Source: Avena insularis (taxonomy: Eukaryota > Streptophyta > Magnoliopsida > Poales > Poaceae). Taken from it: a DNA stretch of 64,000 nucleotides. Below the pieces are notes generated by a model. The model was not told where the DNA came from, ran no database searches, and saw only the letters and a list, made by a program, of their open reading frames with translations. The position numbers were made by a program, and so were the translations under genes. The stretch covers positions 275,287,533 to 275,351,532 of the forward strand of contig CM042689.1 of assembly GCA_023614405.1 (NCBI GenBank), given 5' to 3'. Below are positions 12,033 through 22,033 of this stretch, in pieces. Each line of letters starts with the position of its first letter. Position 1 is the first letter of the stretch.

Positions 12033-15000
12033 TGTAACTACCTCGGTGAATTACGCTCCTAGTTACAAGCCTGGATGAGCAGAAATGGTTGAAATAGTAC
12101 GGTGGGGCCCAAATGCCACTCACAGGTAGACCTTTCGGCCGTCCCAACCATTTCCAAACATCAGGACAAGAACGGGCGGCGTAATCGGCAGGCGAAGGGA
12201 TGAACTACATACACAAATGAGTATGTATGCAAGCCACCATACAATAGTACATCAGAGCCATTCCATCTAAAAAGAAAGGAAATATATAGCATACCATCGG
12301 CAAGATCCAAATATCCTAGATAGATATAATAGTTTAGGATATCTCCTCATACATCAAACATCAGAGTATCAGGCGGAAGCGGAAGACAAAATCCGAGTAC
12401 GGATAAGAAGCAAATCGGCATAAGATGCCCCATAAATAAGCAGATCCCGCCCACAGATCTCACGGATCCCCATTCCCGGAATCTCTACACCGAATGATCG
12501 TTGCCCACATCGTAGTCTCTTCCACCCGGTATCCATCTTGCGAGTGTACTGTTCATCGAACCAATAATTTATCGTGTGAGACCCTAGGGTACTCAGCAAG
12601 TCTTGATGCCGCTAAAGGGACACAACACAGGGTGACGCAAATTGCAGCAAAAGGTAAACCCTAGCAATTCTATAGATACTCGCTAACCATCCGCCTAACC
12701 ATAGATAGCAGATGTCCGTGAATTAATAACAACAGTTATAACGGTTATAAAGGTAATATCCAGATCCATCCTCCTCCTCGCTTCGAAGCGAATGATTAAC
12801 ACCCCCTTCCGTTGGCAGTTTTATTATCCATTCCATGAGTGTTGCGCTATTTACTAGTCGGTACCTAGTCTAGTCAAATTAAAAGCGGTACTTTAGTTAT
12901 GCTTGTCTATGATCGAGAAACTGTGCTCCAAGTCGTCCATAACATGGACACGGCTTTGAAAGTTTACCGCAGGGTGCACAAATAGCAACACACTCGATAT
13001 GCCTCGAAAAACCAAATCAAAACCCAACGATCCACGACAAAGCAATTACAGGATTGAAATATTTGAGGCCACCCCATTAAGCTACCCATGACGAAGCTGG
13101 CCACTCGAGACGGACTCAAGGTTTGGGTGGGCGGTCAGTAACGAGGGAACCGAAAGTGTGACGGGCTTGTCGATACCGAAATCGTGTCCGCCCTAAACAG
13201 TACAGTGTGCAATACCTCGCACAATTTAAATAAAGCAGTAAAGCATGGCATAAGTACAGGATAGTAAATAAAACCTCAAACTAGTTTGTGGCCCCAAGAA
13301 ATAAGAATGAATCAAGCTCTGGCTCAGGGGGGTTCATAAGCCTCCCGGATGTGGATAGCGCGAATATTCAAGGAACAGGAATCAAGTACTCGGGGTCCTA
13401 CGGGACACAAGTGAGCCTAAAAAACCAAATAGCAAATATGGCTCACCGGTGCCACTTTCATTAGTTATCCCATTACTACTCAGGTTAAGTTGTTTAGGTA
13501 CCTCGTTATCCATCAGACACTCACATACCCTACACATGCTGTTCTACGACTCGCATGGCTCAAACAACTCCTGTAGTAAGGGCTCATGGGATGGAGGAAC
13601 AAGCTTCGGTGGGGTTTAAAAGTAAAGGCTATGCAATACTTGGGATTCAATTTAATGCAATCGCGACTCAATGATGCAAGAGTAGGATAGAGGCAATAGG
13701 TACTATATGTATGCAAGCATGTGGTAGTGCTTGCCTGGCAGCTCAGTTGAAGCAAAGGATGGATCTGGGTAGTGCTCCTGGTTCTCTTGATATATCCCCT
13801 GCTCAGCATCTATTCGAAGAAGAACCAAACAAACAAGGCCAACATAAATAAAGTGCACAAGCATATGATTAAAATTCATCAAGCAAACAATCATGCTATG
13901 ATGAATGATGCATAATTTGCATGGCATTAACGTAGCATGGCATGGGTGAGGTGTGGAGTATAATAATAAAGCATTTAATTGAGTTTTGGCCCCATTTTAT
14001 TCTCATATTATTTGCTGTACACATTATATTTATATGATGCATGCTTCAAAACAAACCATGGAATGCATAAACAGAAAGGTCTCGTCGAGCTAATCATTTT
14101 AGACATATCATTTATTAAATTTGGATTTATAAATCAAAAGTTATTAATTAATTAAGATAAAGGGGCAAATTATTGTAATTTAAATAAACTTGGAATTTTA
14201 AATGTTCAAAATATATTTTGGATTGCATATTTGAATTCCTCACATTTTTCTGATTTGAAAACATATATTATTTGTATTATTTGGGTTTAAGAATTAAAAG
14301 TTATTTAAAAACAGAATTAAATTTGAATTTGAAATAATTTGAAAAAGATTTGAATTAAAACAGATTTAAACAGAAACTTTTCTCACCCACTCAAACTTAG
14401 CCACAGACGCTTACAGGTGGGGCCAGGCTAACTGGGCGTCCACGCGCGCAGACAAACTTCTGTCATCACAGCTGTACTAGCCTCAGGCGCAAGGTTGGAC
14501 TGGGTCTTCACAGCCCACGCCGCATGGCGACCAAAGGTGCCACGCGGCATAGCGAGGACTGCGGGTTGATGGAACGAAAGGGCGGGGTGTTATATGTAAA
14601 ACGGTATAGGCACTGACTGGTGGGCCAAAGGGTACCGTGGGTTGATGCATAAAGAAAGGCAGGGGGTTTTCGGCAAAACGTCGCGGCCGTACTGTAGATC
14701 TTCCTCTGAATTGCAGCCGACAGATCGGTGCGCAGCAATGACGCTTGTGCCGGGGCTCGAACCAGGGATCTGCGGGCGCGCGCTGGGGTGGCTAACCAGT
14801 GCGGCTAGCGGCGGGTTGGTGCTAGGAGGGCGGACGGGACCTAGCTAGGGCTTCTGTGGCCTTGAGGCGCAGACATAGCGACCGACGGCACATGAGGGCG
14901 CCGACGGAAAGTCCGGCAGGCTGCCGAAGTCAGTCAACACACGAGGATGTCTGGGGTTGAGGAGCTCACCGAGAGTGTGTTGGTGGCGTTGGATCGGGTC

Positions 15001-16662
15001 GGGGCGCTGGCGATCGACGACGGCCTTGACAGACCGGAGCTAGGGTTTCTCATCGGTGCTTGTCGGCCTGGTGGTTACAGTACTCCTCCTTCTCCAAGGC
15101 GTCTCTTGGATGTTGCAGGGGAGCCTCCTCGATCTTCCTCGACACCTAGCACGTCACGGCCGCCGGCTGGTTTGAGTAGGGGCGGTGGAGGCCGAGGGTT
15201 TTCCGGCGAGGGGGTAGACGGTGGTGGAGGAGAGAGGGAGGGCAGGCGTCCTTGGGGTGGATCTGGGATGGTCTCAGGCAGAGGCGGGAGATAAGCAGAG
15301 GGAGGAGAGGCTGCCGGGGGGGAGGGGGTGGATGAAAAGGTGGCTCGGCCACCTGTTCTCTACCTCTCCTCACGTGCTCTGGTCGGGCAGGAGGCAGGGC
15401 AGGGCGAGGGGCAGGTAGATGGGGACGTCCAGGTGGGGTAGGGTGAGGCCAGGAGGGAGGCTCGGGGTGGAGGGACCCTTGTGGCATAGAGAGAAAAGAG
15501 AGAGGGAGGAGCTCGGGTGGGGGCTAGGGTAGGAGCTAGGCTCGGTTAGGGTTTAGGTTTGGTGGGGAAGCTAGGTGGCCAGGGTGGCCAAGCTAGGTAG
15601 GTCATGGTGGGGTGGCTAGAGAGAGGAGAGAAGAGGGAGGTTACTTAGGGTTTGGTGTAGATTAGGTGTAGATTAGGGTTTAGGTTTAGATGGGGTATGG
15701 GTATGGTGATGATGGAGTAGGTTTAGATGAGAGAGAGATGAGGGGTGAGGTTTATTGTTTTGTCAATCTCAAGCAAGATCAAGCAAAGAGCAAGCAAGAA
15801 CTAGACAAGGAAAAGAGAGGGTGAGGATTAAGCAAGATCACACTAGATCCCACTAAGAGAAGGGGAAGATAGAGATGCTCCCCTCAAACAAATAAAATCC
15901 AAAAGGCAAGCAAAAAGGTGGTACTTGCATGGGCCATGCAAAAATATTCAATGCCATGTGTATTTTGTGAGAACAATAATATTAACATGGCATTATATAT
16001 TATGCATTCCAAAAATTGGAATAAAGGCCAAGCAAAAAGAATTAACAAGTATGTCCCATGTGGAGTAGATGGAGATGACCATTTTGATATACAATGGGAC
16101 TTGCTAGTGTGTATATGCCACTAGGTAGTTAATAAGCCCACAAAATATTCCAACATGATGATCACCCCCAAAACAACACATATGAGAGCTAGAAATAGGG
16201 TTCCACCCACAAGGCATGCAAAGGTGGCCATGTGGCTCTCATATATCAATGAGGTGAAAACAACATGATGCCAAGATGAGAGCATGTGGAAAAGAATTGG
16301 ATCCATCCCAACCCACATGAGCTAGAAGTAAAACCAGTAATGCCAAGCTCATGTTTAGTTGGATGGTGGAATTATAAGGTGGTGAAAGAAAGGTGGTGGA
16401 GTTAATAAAAGATATGCCCCCAACTCAACTTGGGCATTGAAACAATATATCAAGAACCAAATACAATATCAAGAGGCAAAAACAATTAACAATGCATATG
16501 AGATAAGAACCAAATGAAGAGGGTTTTATATGATGCTCAAATGCAAGGTGGCATGATGACATGAGCATGATATCATGATGATGCAACAATTATATATTGG
16601 AAGTAGCCATTATATTACTAGACCAAGTAGCATTAAAATTGTTAGACAATTGGGATGCTACA
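12033..16662 (-). repeat. E2 left LTR (3' LTR on the minus strand)
   Basis: Direct repeat of 22034-26697. Plus-strand ends are TGTAACTACC and GGGATGCTACA. Compared with the right LTR it has many scattered one- to few-base losses between about 12440 and 13210, for example loss of 'ccgc' in the conserved core near 12944, and many differences in the GC-rich part 14480-15480, while AT-rich parts such as 15920-16660 are almost identical. GC-rich open frames at 14947-15487 are LTR sequence without recognisable domains. Degenerate telomere-like units (TTTAGG-type) lie at 15545-15690. Confidence 0.95.
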
Positions 16663-16679
16663 ACTCTCCCCCACTAAAC
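16663..16679 (-). other. E2 polypurine tract
   Basis: Minus strand reads GTTTAGTGGGGGAGAGT directly before the LTR start TGTAGCATCC, matching E1 at 3672. It follows the chromodomain coding end by about 20 bp. Confidence 0.9.
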
Positions 16680-16699
16680 AGGAATCTCGCCCCGAGATT

Positions 16700-17173
16700 C
16701 TAGGATGAAGAAGAAGACACAAAGAGGGTAGGATACTTGGCACGGAGCTCATCTTCACGTTCCCAAGTGGCTTCATCAACGGAATGGTGCGACCACTGCA
16801 CCTTGCAGAACTTGATGGACTTGTTGCGAGTCCTTCTTTCTGCGACTTCAAGGATTTTTGTGGGGTGTTCTTGATAAGATAGGTCTTCTTGGAGATTGAT
16901 AAGCTCATGGTCCACGGTCCTGCCGGGATCCTTGAAGCACTTCTTGAGCTGAGAGATGTGGAAAACATCATGGAACTTGAGTTTTTCCGGGAGCTCAAGA
17001 GCATAAGCAACTTCTCCTCTTCTTCCACGAATTTTGAAAGGACTGATGTATCTAGGAGCCAGCTTTCCTTTGATACCAAAACGGTGCGTGCCTCTCATGG
17101 GAGTGACACGAAGGTAAACGAGATCACCAGGGACATACTCCATGTTCGTGTGCTTCCTGTCATAATTGCTCTT
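16700..17173 (-). pseudogene. E2 integrase C-terminus with chromodomain-like tail
   Basis: Open frame of 147 codons from 17143 on the minus strand, joined in frame to the integrase core but separated from it by an amber codon near 17171-17173 (position normally glutamine, so a CAG to TAG change). It begins with the GPY-type region (GDLVYLRVTPMRG, KGKLAPRYISPFKI, AYALELP, FHDVFHISQLKKC) of Gypsy integrases. It ends with a chromodomain-like segment (residues about 95-140: EVAERRTRNKSIKFCKVQWS, then SVDEATWERED and YPTLF). In chromoviruses this tail reads histone marks and steers integration to heterochromatin; that role is family knowledge, not seen here. The frame stops at 16700, just before the polypurine tract. 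Confidence 0.88.
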
Positions 17174-17904
17174 CTAGCGACTTTGAGCAATCCTCAGATT
17201 TTCAAGAATGATGTGGACCTTCTCCTCCGCTTGAGTCACAATGTCAGGGCCAAACAAGATCCTTTCTCCTGCACCCGACCAACCAATCGGAGTTCTGCAT
17301 TTGCGACCATAGAGAGCCTCAAATGGTGCCATCTTCAGACTTTTCTGGAAGCTATTGTTGTAAGAGAATTCAGCATAAGGAAGACATTCTTCCCACTTCA
17401 TGCCAAAAGAGATGACGCAAGCACGAAGCATATCCTCCAGAATCTGATTGATCCTTTCCACTTGTCCTTGCGACTGAGGGTGGTAAGCTGTGCTGAAGTT
17501 CAACTTTGTTCCCAAAGCATTTTGGAAACTCTCCCAGAACTTGGAAGTGAAGATGCTTCCACGGTCTGAACTGATCTCTAGAGGAACCCCATACAGAGAG
17601 ACAATTCTGTTGATATAGAGCTCAGCCAACTGAATTGCAGAAATGGTTTCCTTGACGGGGAAGAAGTGAGCCACTTTAGAAAGCCTGTCAATGACAACAA
17701 AGATTGAATTGTTGCCCTTCTGCGACCTCGGAAAACCAGTGATGAAGTCCATCTCCACTTTCTCCCATTTCCATCCCGGGGGTTTCTATGGTTGTAGAAG
17801 ACCGGAAGGTTTCTGATGGACAGCTTTCACTCTGCGGCAGACATCACACTCCGAGACATACTTGGCACAATACCTTTTCAAACCAGGCCACCAATATTGT
17901 GTTT
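17174..17904 (-). pseudogene. E2 integrase catalytic core
   Basis: A 194-codon frame (17758-17174) carries the Gypsy integrase core: EMDFITGFPRS with the first acidic residue, VVIDRLSKVAHF, SDRGSIFTSKFW with the second Asp, AYHPQSQGQVERINQILEDM with the catalytic Glu, then YAEFSYNNSFQ and the FEALYGRKCRTP motif. Upstream in 17759-17904 the zinc-binding HHCC region is readable but broken: a frameshift near 17940 and a TAG in the linker near 17785 separate it from the core. The catalytic D, D and E are all still present, so decay here is by stops and frameshifts rather than loss of key residues. Confidence 0.92.
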
Positions 17905-18597
17905 TCAAGTCCATGTACATCTTTGTCTGCTGTGGTGGATAGAAAGAACAGAATCATGCGCCTCCTTGAGAACTTGCTCCCTCAAACCCGGGTAGTTCGG
18001 AACAAACATCCGGTGTTCAAAGAAAAGCGTGCCTTGATCATCGACGTGGAAGGACTCATACTTCGGAAGCTGAATCCTGGACATGATCTTTCTTGTGTAC
18101 GGATCACCAAGCTGAAAGGAGCGAACCTTTTCTTCCAAGAGAGGAGTTGCTAAAAGGTTCAGGAGGTACCCATGTTCCACAATTTCAAGGTTGAGCTGAC
18201 GGAATTCCTCGCACAAGAGAGGATGTTGCTCTTCCATCATGAGGTTGTTGACATAAGCTTTGCGGCTGAGAGCATCTGCCATGACATTAGCCTTTCCCGG
18301 AGTGTAGTTGATGGTCAAATCGAAGTCATTGATTGCTTCAATCCATCTCCTTTGCCGAAGGTTGAGATCAGGCTGAGTAAAGATATACTTCAGACTCTTG
18401 TGATCAGAAAAGATCTCTAGCGGTTACCAAGCAAGTAGTGCCTCCATACTTTCAAAGCAAAGACAACTGCTGCGAGCTCGAGGTCATGTGTAGGATAGTT
18501 GATCTCATGCGTCTTCAACTGTCGAGAGGCATAAGCAACAACTTGTTTTTCTTGCATAAGGACCGCACCCAATCCATGCAAAGAGGCGTCACAGAAG
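17905..18597 (-). pseudogene. E2 RNase H and start of integrase
   Basis: Directly follows the RT frame after an amber codon at 18600. It reads [16 protein letters not shown], then [20 protein letters not shown] and [12 protein letters not shown], the RNase H of Gypsy elements. A one-base loss near 18421 shifts the frame within the segment before [10 protein letters not shown]; the continuation (18318-17905, 137 codons) reads [19 protein letters not shown], the usual RNase H end, then [14 protein letters not shown] at the start of the integrase HHCC region. Acidic catalytic residues are visible (CDAS, DHKS, ADALS). Confidence 0.88.
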
Positions 18598-18599
18598 AT

Positions 18600-20019
18600 C
18601 TAGAACGGCTTGGATGTATCCGGAGGAACCAAGACTGGTGTGGAAGTGAGCTTCTCTTTGAGTGTCTCAAAGCTTGCTTGACATGCAGGAGTCCAAAGGT
18701 ATTTCTTGCCTTTCTTGAGGAGATCGGTAAGAGGCTTCGCTATCTTCGAAAAGTTCTGAACGAAGCGATGGCAATAACTAGCCAAACCCAGGAAACTCCG
18801 CACTTCTTTGACATTTACAGGAGGAAGCCATTCAACAATTGTCTTCACAGTTTCCGGATTGACTGCAATGCCCTTGGCAGAGATGACGTGACCAAGATAG
18901 GTTACTTGAGGCAGCCAAAACTCACACTTGGAGAACTTTGCATACAAGCGGTTCTCACGAAGCTTGCTTAGGACACACCGGAGGTGTTCTTCATGCTCTT
19001 CTTGTGACTTATGATAGACTAAGATGTCATCCAGATAGACCACAACGAACTTGTCAAGATACTCCATGAAAACCGAGTTCATGAGCCTCGAGAAGGTGGC
19101 AGGTGCATTGGTGAGACCGAAAGACATGACCGTGTACTCATACAGGCCATAGCGGGTGGTGAAAGCTGTTTTAGGAACATCTTCCTTGTGAATCTCGATT
19201 TGGTGATAACCACTTCTCAAGTCAAGCTTAGAGAATACCACAGCTCCAGCTAGCTGATCAAAGAGATCATTAATCCGCGGAAGGGGATATTTATTCTTGA
19301 TGGTTTTTGCATTGAGAGCCCGATAGTCAACACAAAGTCTATTAGTCTGGTCTCGCTTCTTCACAAAGAGAGTAGGGCTACCCCAAGAAGAAGTACTATG
19401 CTGAATGAAACCCAACTTCTCTTGTTCATCAAGCTGACGTTTGAGTTCAGCCAACTCAGCAGGACCCATCTTATAAGGCCGCTTGGAGATAGGAGCGGTA
19501 CCAGGTTCAAGCTCAATTACAAACTCAACCTCACGATCCGGAGGCATACCTGGCAACTCTTCAGGAAAGACATATGGGAACTCATAGACCACCGGAACAC
19601 TCTGAATAGCTTCCATAGCATCAACATTCAGAGCTGCCAAAGAGAAAAGCTGGATAGCAGGAGTCAGACTTGGAGAATAGACTATATGGCCTTCAGGAAT
19701 CTTCAGAGAAACCGAGCGCTCAGCACAATCAATCACAGCTGCATTTGCTGTCAACCAATCCATGCCCAAGATGACATCAATGTCAGAATTGCCCAGAATG
19801 ATTAAGGACGCCGAGAACGAAGAGCCACCAATCTCAATTTGATTGCCATGGCTGATATGAGCAGCCCTCATGTTTGAACCAGGAGATAGAACCATTAACC
19901 GCTTGAGGAGAGGATCCAACACTAACTCATTCTCATTTGAAAACTTGTGAGAAACAAAAGAATGCGATGCACCAGAATCAAACAAAACTCGTGCAGGGAC
20001 TGAGTTAACGGAAGCATAC
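18600..20019 (-). pseudogene. E2 protease and reverse transcriptase
   Basis: A 461-codon frame (19985-18600) starts inside the aspartic protease at [11 protein letters not shown] (catalytic Asp at residue 3) with the second protease motif VILGMDWL at about 71-78. RT follows: [12 protein letters not shown] and LCVDYRALN near 201-225, [13 protein letters not shown] at 233-245, [13 protein letters not shown], then [15 protein letters not shown], and the catalytic YLDD at 317-320, followed by TYLGHVIS and the RT-RNase H connection. Protease belongs in one frame with gag but a one-base frameshift near 20020 separates them. The frame ends at a TAG (18600) where related elements have a coding codon before RNase H. 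RT itself is uninterrupted. Confidence 0.95.
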
Positions 20020-21169
20020 CCATCACAACTCCAGGTGCATGCTCAGCTTGAGCGGCGTTAATGCAGTTGGCACGAGCAACGATGAGACCCGGCTTGGTGT
20101 TGATGTTGAGAGCCCGAGGTGGTGGTGCACGAACCAAAGGAGAGCTTGCCGCAGATCTTGGAGGTGGTGGAGGAAGAGCCTTGTTCTTCATCGGACAGTT
20201 CCATTGTTGATGCCCAGAGTCTCCACAAGTGTAACAAGCACCAGGTGGACGTGGAGCAACGTAGCCAGGGACTCCGCCAGGCGCTCCAGGGTAGTGGTGG
20301 TTGTAGCCCCTGGGAGCAGCAGTGAGGAAGTTTGGTGGCCTTGCCGCGTAGCTTGAAGGTCTTGGTGGAGCCGGGAGCGACGGTGGGGTGTTAGGAACCC
20401 AGACACGACGCTTAGAAGGAGCTGACATAGCTGAAGAGCTTGCTGCATCACGGCTGTGTTTCTTTGACTCCTCAAACACTTGCCTACTTGCCTCTTCCTG
20501 CAGGGCTGTATGCTGAAGTTCCAGAAAAGACGCCGGCCTTGCATGTGTGATTGCATACTTAATCGATGCATTGAGCCCTTGCCTGAACCTCTTTTGCTTC
20601 TTCTTGTCATCAGAGATCTCATCGCCACCATAACGAGAAAGGTTCATGAAGTTCCTGATGTAGGTGTTGACATTATCATTGCCCTGCTTGAGGTTGAGAA
20701 ACACTTCCTTCATCCTCTCCATGACAATTTCTGACAGATACTGCTCTTTGAAAGCTCCAGTGAACTGTCCCCAAGTAGGCTGAAAACCGGTCAGTTTACC
20801 TTGTGTAATTCTCCCACCAGAGAGCTGCATCTCCTTCAGAAGGTGAGTAGCACACTTTACCCATTCTTGCTCAGGAACATCAGCAGTTGCCAGTAACCTT
20901 GACATCTCACGCAACCAATCATCAGCATCAAGTGGTTGATCAGAAACATCAAATTGGCGTGGGTTAAACTTCAGAAAGCTTTTGATGTCTCCTCGCTTGG
21001 GAGGTGGAGGTAGCGGAACAAACTCATTCCTCCTGACACTTTCCTCGAAACGCTGCTGGTTCTGCTGCATTGCTGCCAAGGCATTGGCTATGCTTGACAA
21101 CGCTGCCCCAGTCAAGGTTGTATGTCCTCCTCGAGCAGTGGTGGTGCCATCCTGTGATTGATATAACAT
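20020..21169 (-). pseudogene. E2 gag
   Basis: The gag frame starts with Met at 21169 and runs about 385 codons before the frameshift near 20020; the remaining residues to 19922 are out of frame. It has the retrotransposon gag core at about 60-230 (FLKFNPRQFDVSDQP, DDWLREMSRLL, FTGAFKEQYLSEIV, FLNLKQGNDNV), a proline-rich region at 260-310, and one zinc knuckle, C312-X2-C315-X4-H320-X4-C325 (CYTCGDSGHQQWNC). It would form the virus-like particle and package RNA. Start choice rests on this Met being the first in the frame after the leader. Confidence 0.92.
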
Positions 21170-22019
21170 ACAAGTCAGTACTATGATGGAGAATAATAAT
21201 AATCCAAAATAGTACCAAGATGGAATTACTCAAGATTAAAGGATACAATTTACTAAGATGATATTAAAATATCAACGAAGTTCAAAGCACCTAGAAGTTA
21301 TTAAGCATATCGCACACGACTGAAAAGGAGTGTGGTACACAAATATATCAAAGAAAAAATTTCCACAAATTTCGGCATTAAAATACCAATAGATGCGCAA
21401 AATCACTTAACGAATCAAGATTAGTGACTCTACCAATTCAATATACAAGAGCGAATGATAAGAGTAGTGGTATGGTCGCGACTCCATCCCGCACTCAAAT
21501 CATTACTCCGCACATGAATAAGTAAAACACATATCTCAACACCTTCTTCTCACGATAACCTAAAGATTAGCAACTACGGAAATGAACACCACAAACAAGA
21601 TAACGTCGGATAACAAAGAGTAAGACAGATCGCGTCGGTATACAACGAATCAGATAGATCACGTCGGTTTGCAAAAGTCTGTCGGTATGGAATGTACCAA
21701 TAGTTGATAACCAAAAGGCCGATAAGATAACAACTTGGATGCAACAGATAGACAAGGAATTACACACACACACACTCACACACACAGATACACAACCTAT
21801 GGTACTACAGAAACCCAGAACACGTGAATCCTAGTTTGAATTTTAAGGAGAGAATTGAAAACGTTACACTTCCTTACCAGAAAAGAGTGGTGGTTGGGTA
21901 AGAAGAAAAGTGGAAGCAGTCCTACTCTCACGTTTTGTTTTTCCCTAGTATACATAACTACCAAAAATATTTGCTAGACAGACAACGACCATTTGGCTGA
22001 GACCCTGAAGGTCGGGATG
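21170..22019 (-). other. E2 5' leader
   Basis: About 850 bp of noncoding leader between primer-binding site and gag start. It contains an (AC)n microsatellite at about 21762-21786. Part of this leader (about 21400-22019) is what survives in the interior of E1. Confidence 0.75.
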
Positions 22020-22031
22020 GCTCTGATACCA
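22020..22031 (-). other. E2 primer-binding site, initiator Met tRNA
   Basis: Minus strand reads TGGTATCAGAGC two bases inside the LTR end, complementary to the 3' end of initiator methionine tRNA. Confidence 0.93.
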
Positions 22032-22033
22032 AT

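Noticed and set aside
14745..14800. tRNA-like words (ggctcgaaccagggatc) at 14755 and 24787
   Set aside because: A T-arm-like word alone; no acceptor stem, D-arm or anticodon arm can be drawn around it, and it is within an LTR.
14947..15487. Plus and minus frames of about 115 codons in the E2 LTR, and the counterparts at 25090-25578
   Set aside because: GC-rich LTR sequence with proline/arginine or glycine runs; the two LTR copies differ by frame-changing indels, which argues against coding.
16889..17569. 226-codon plus-strand frame
   Set aside because: It lies opposite the E2 integrase, whose minus-strand frame has clear motifs; the plus-strand frame is its shadow.
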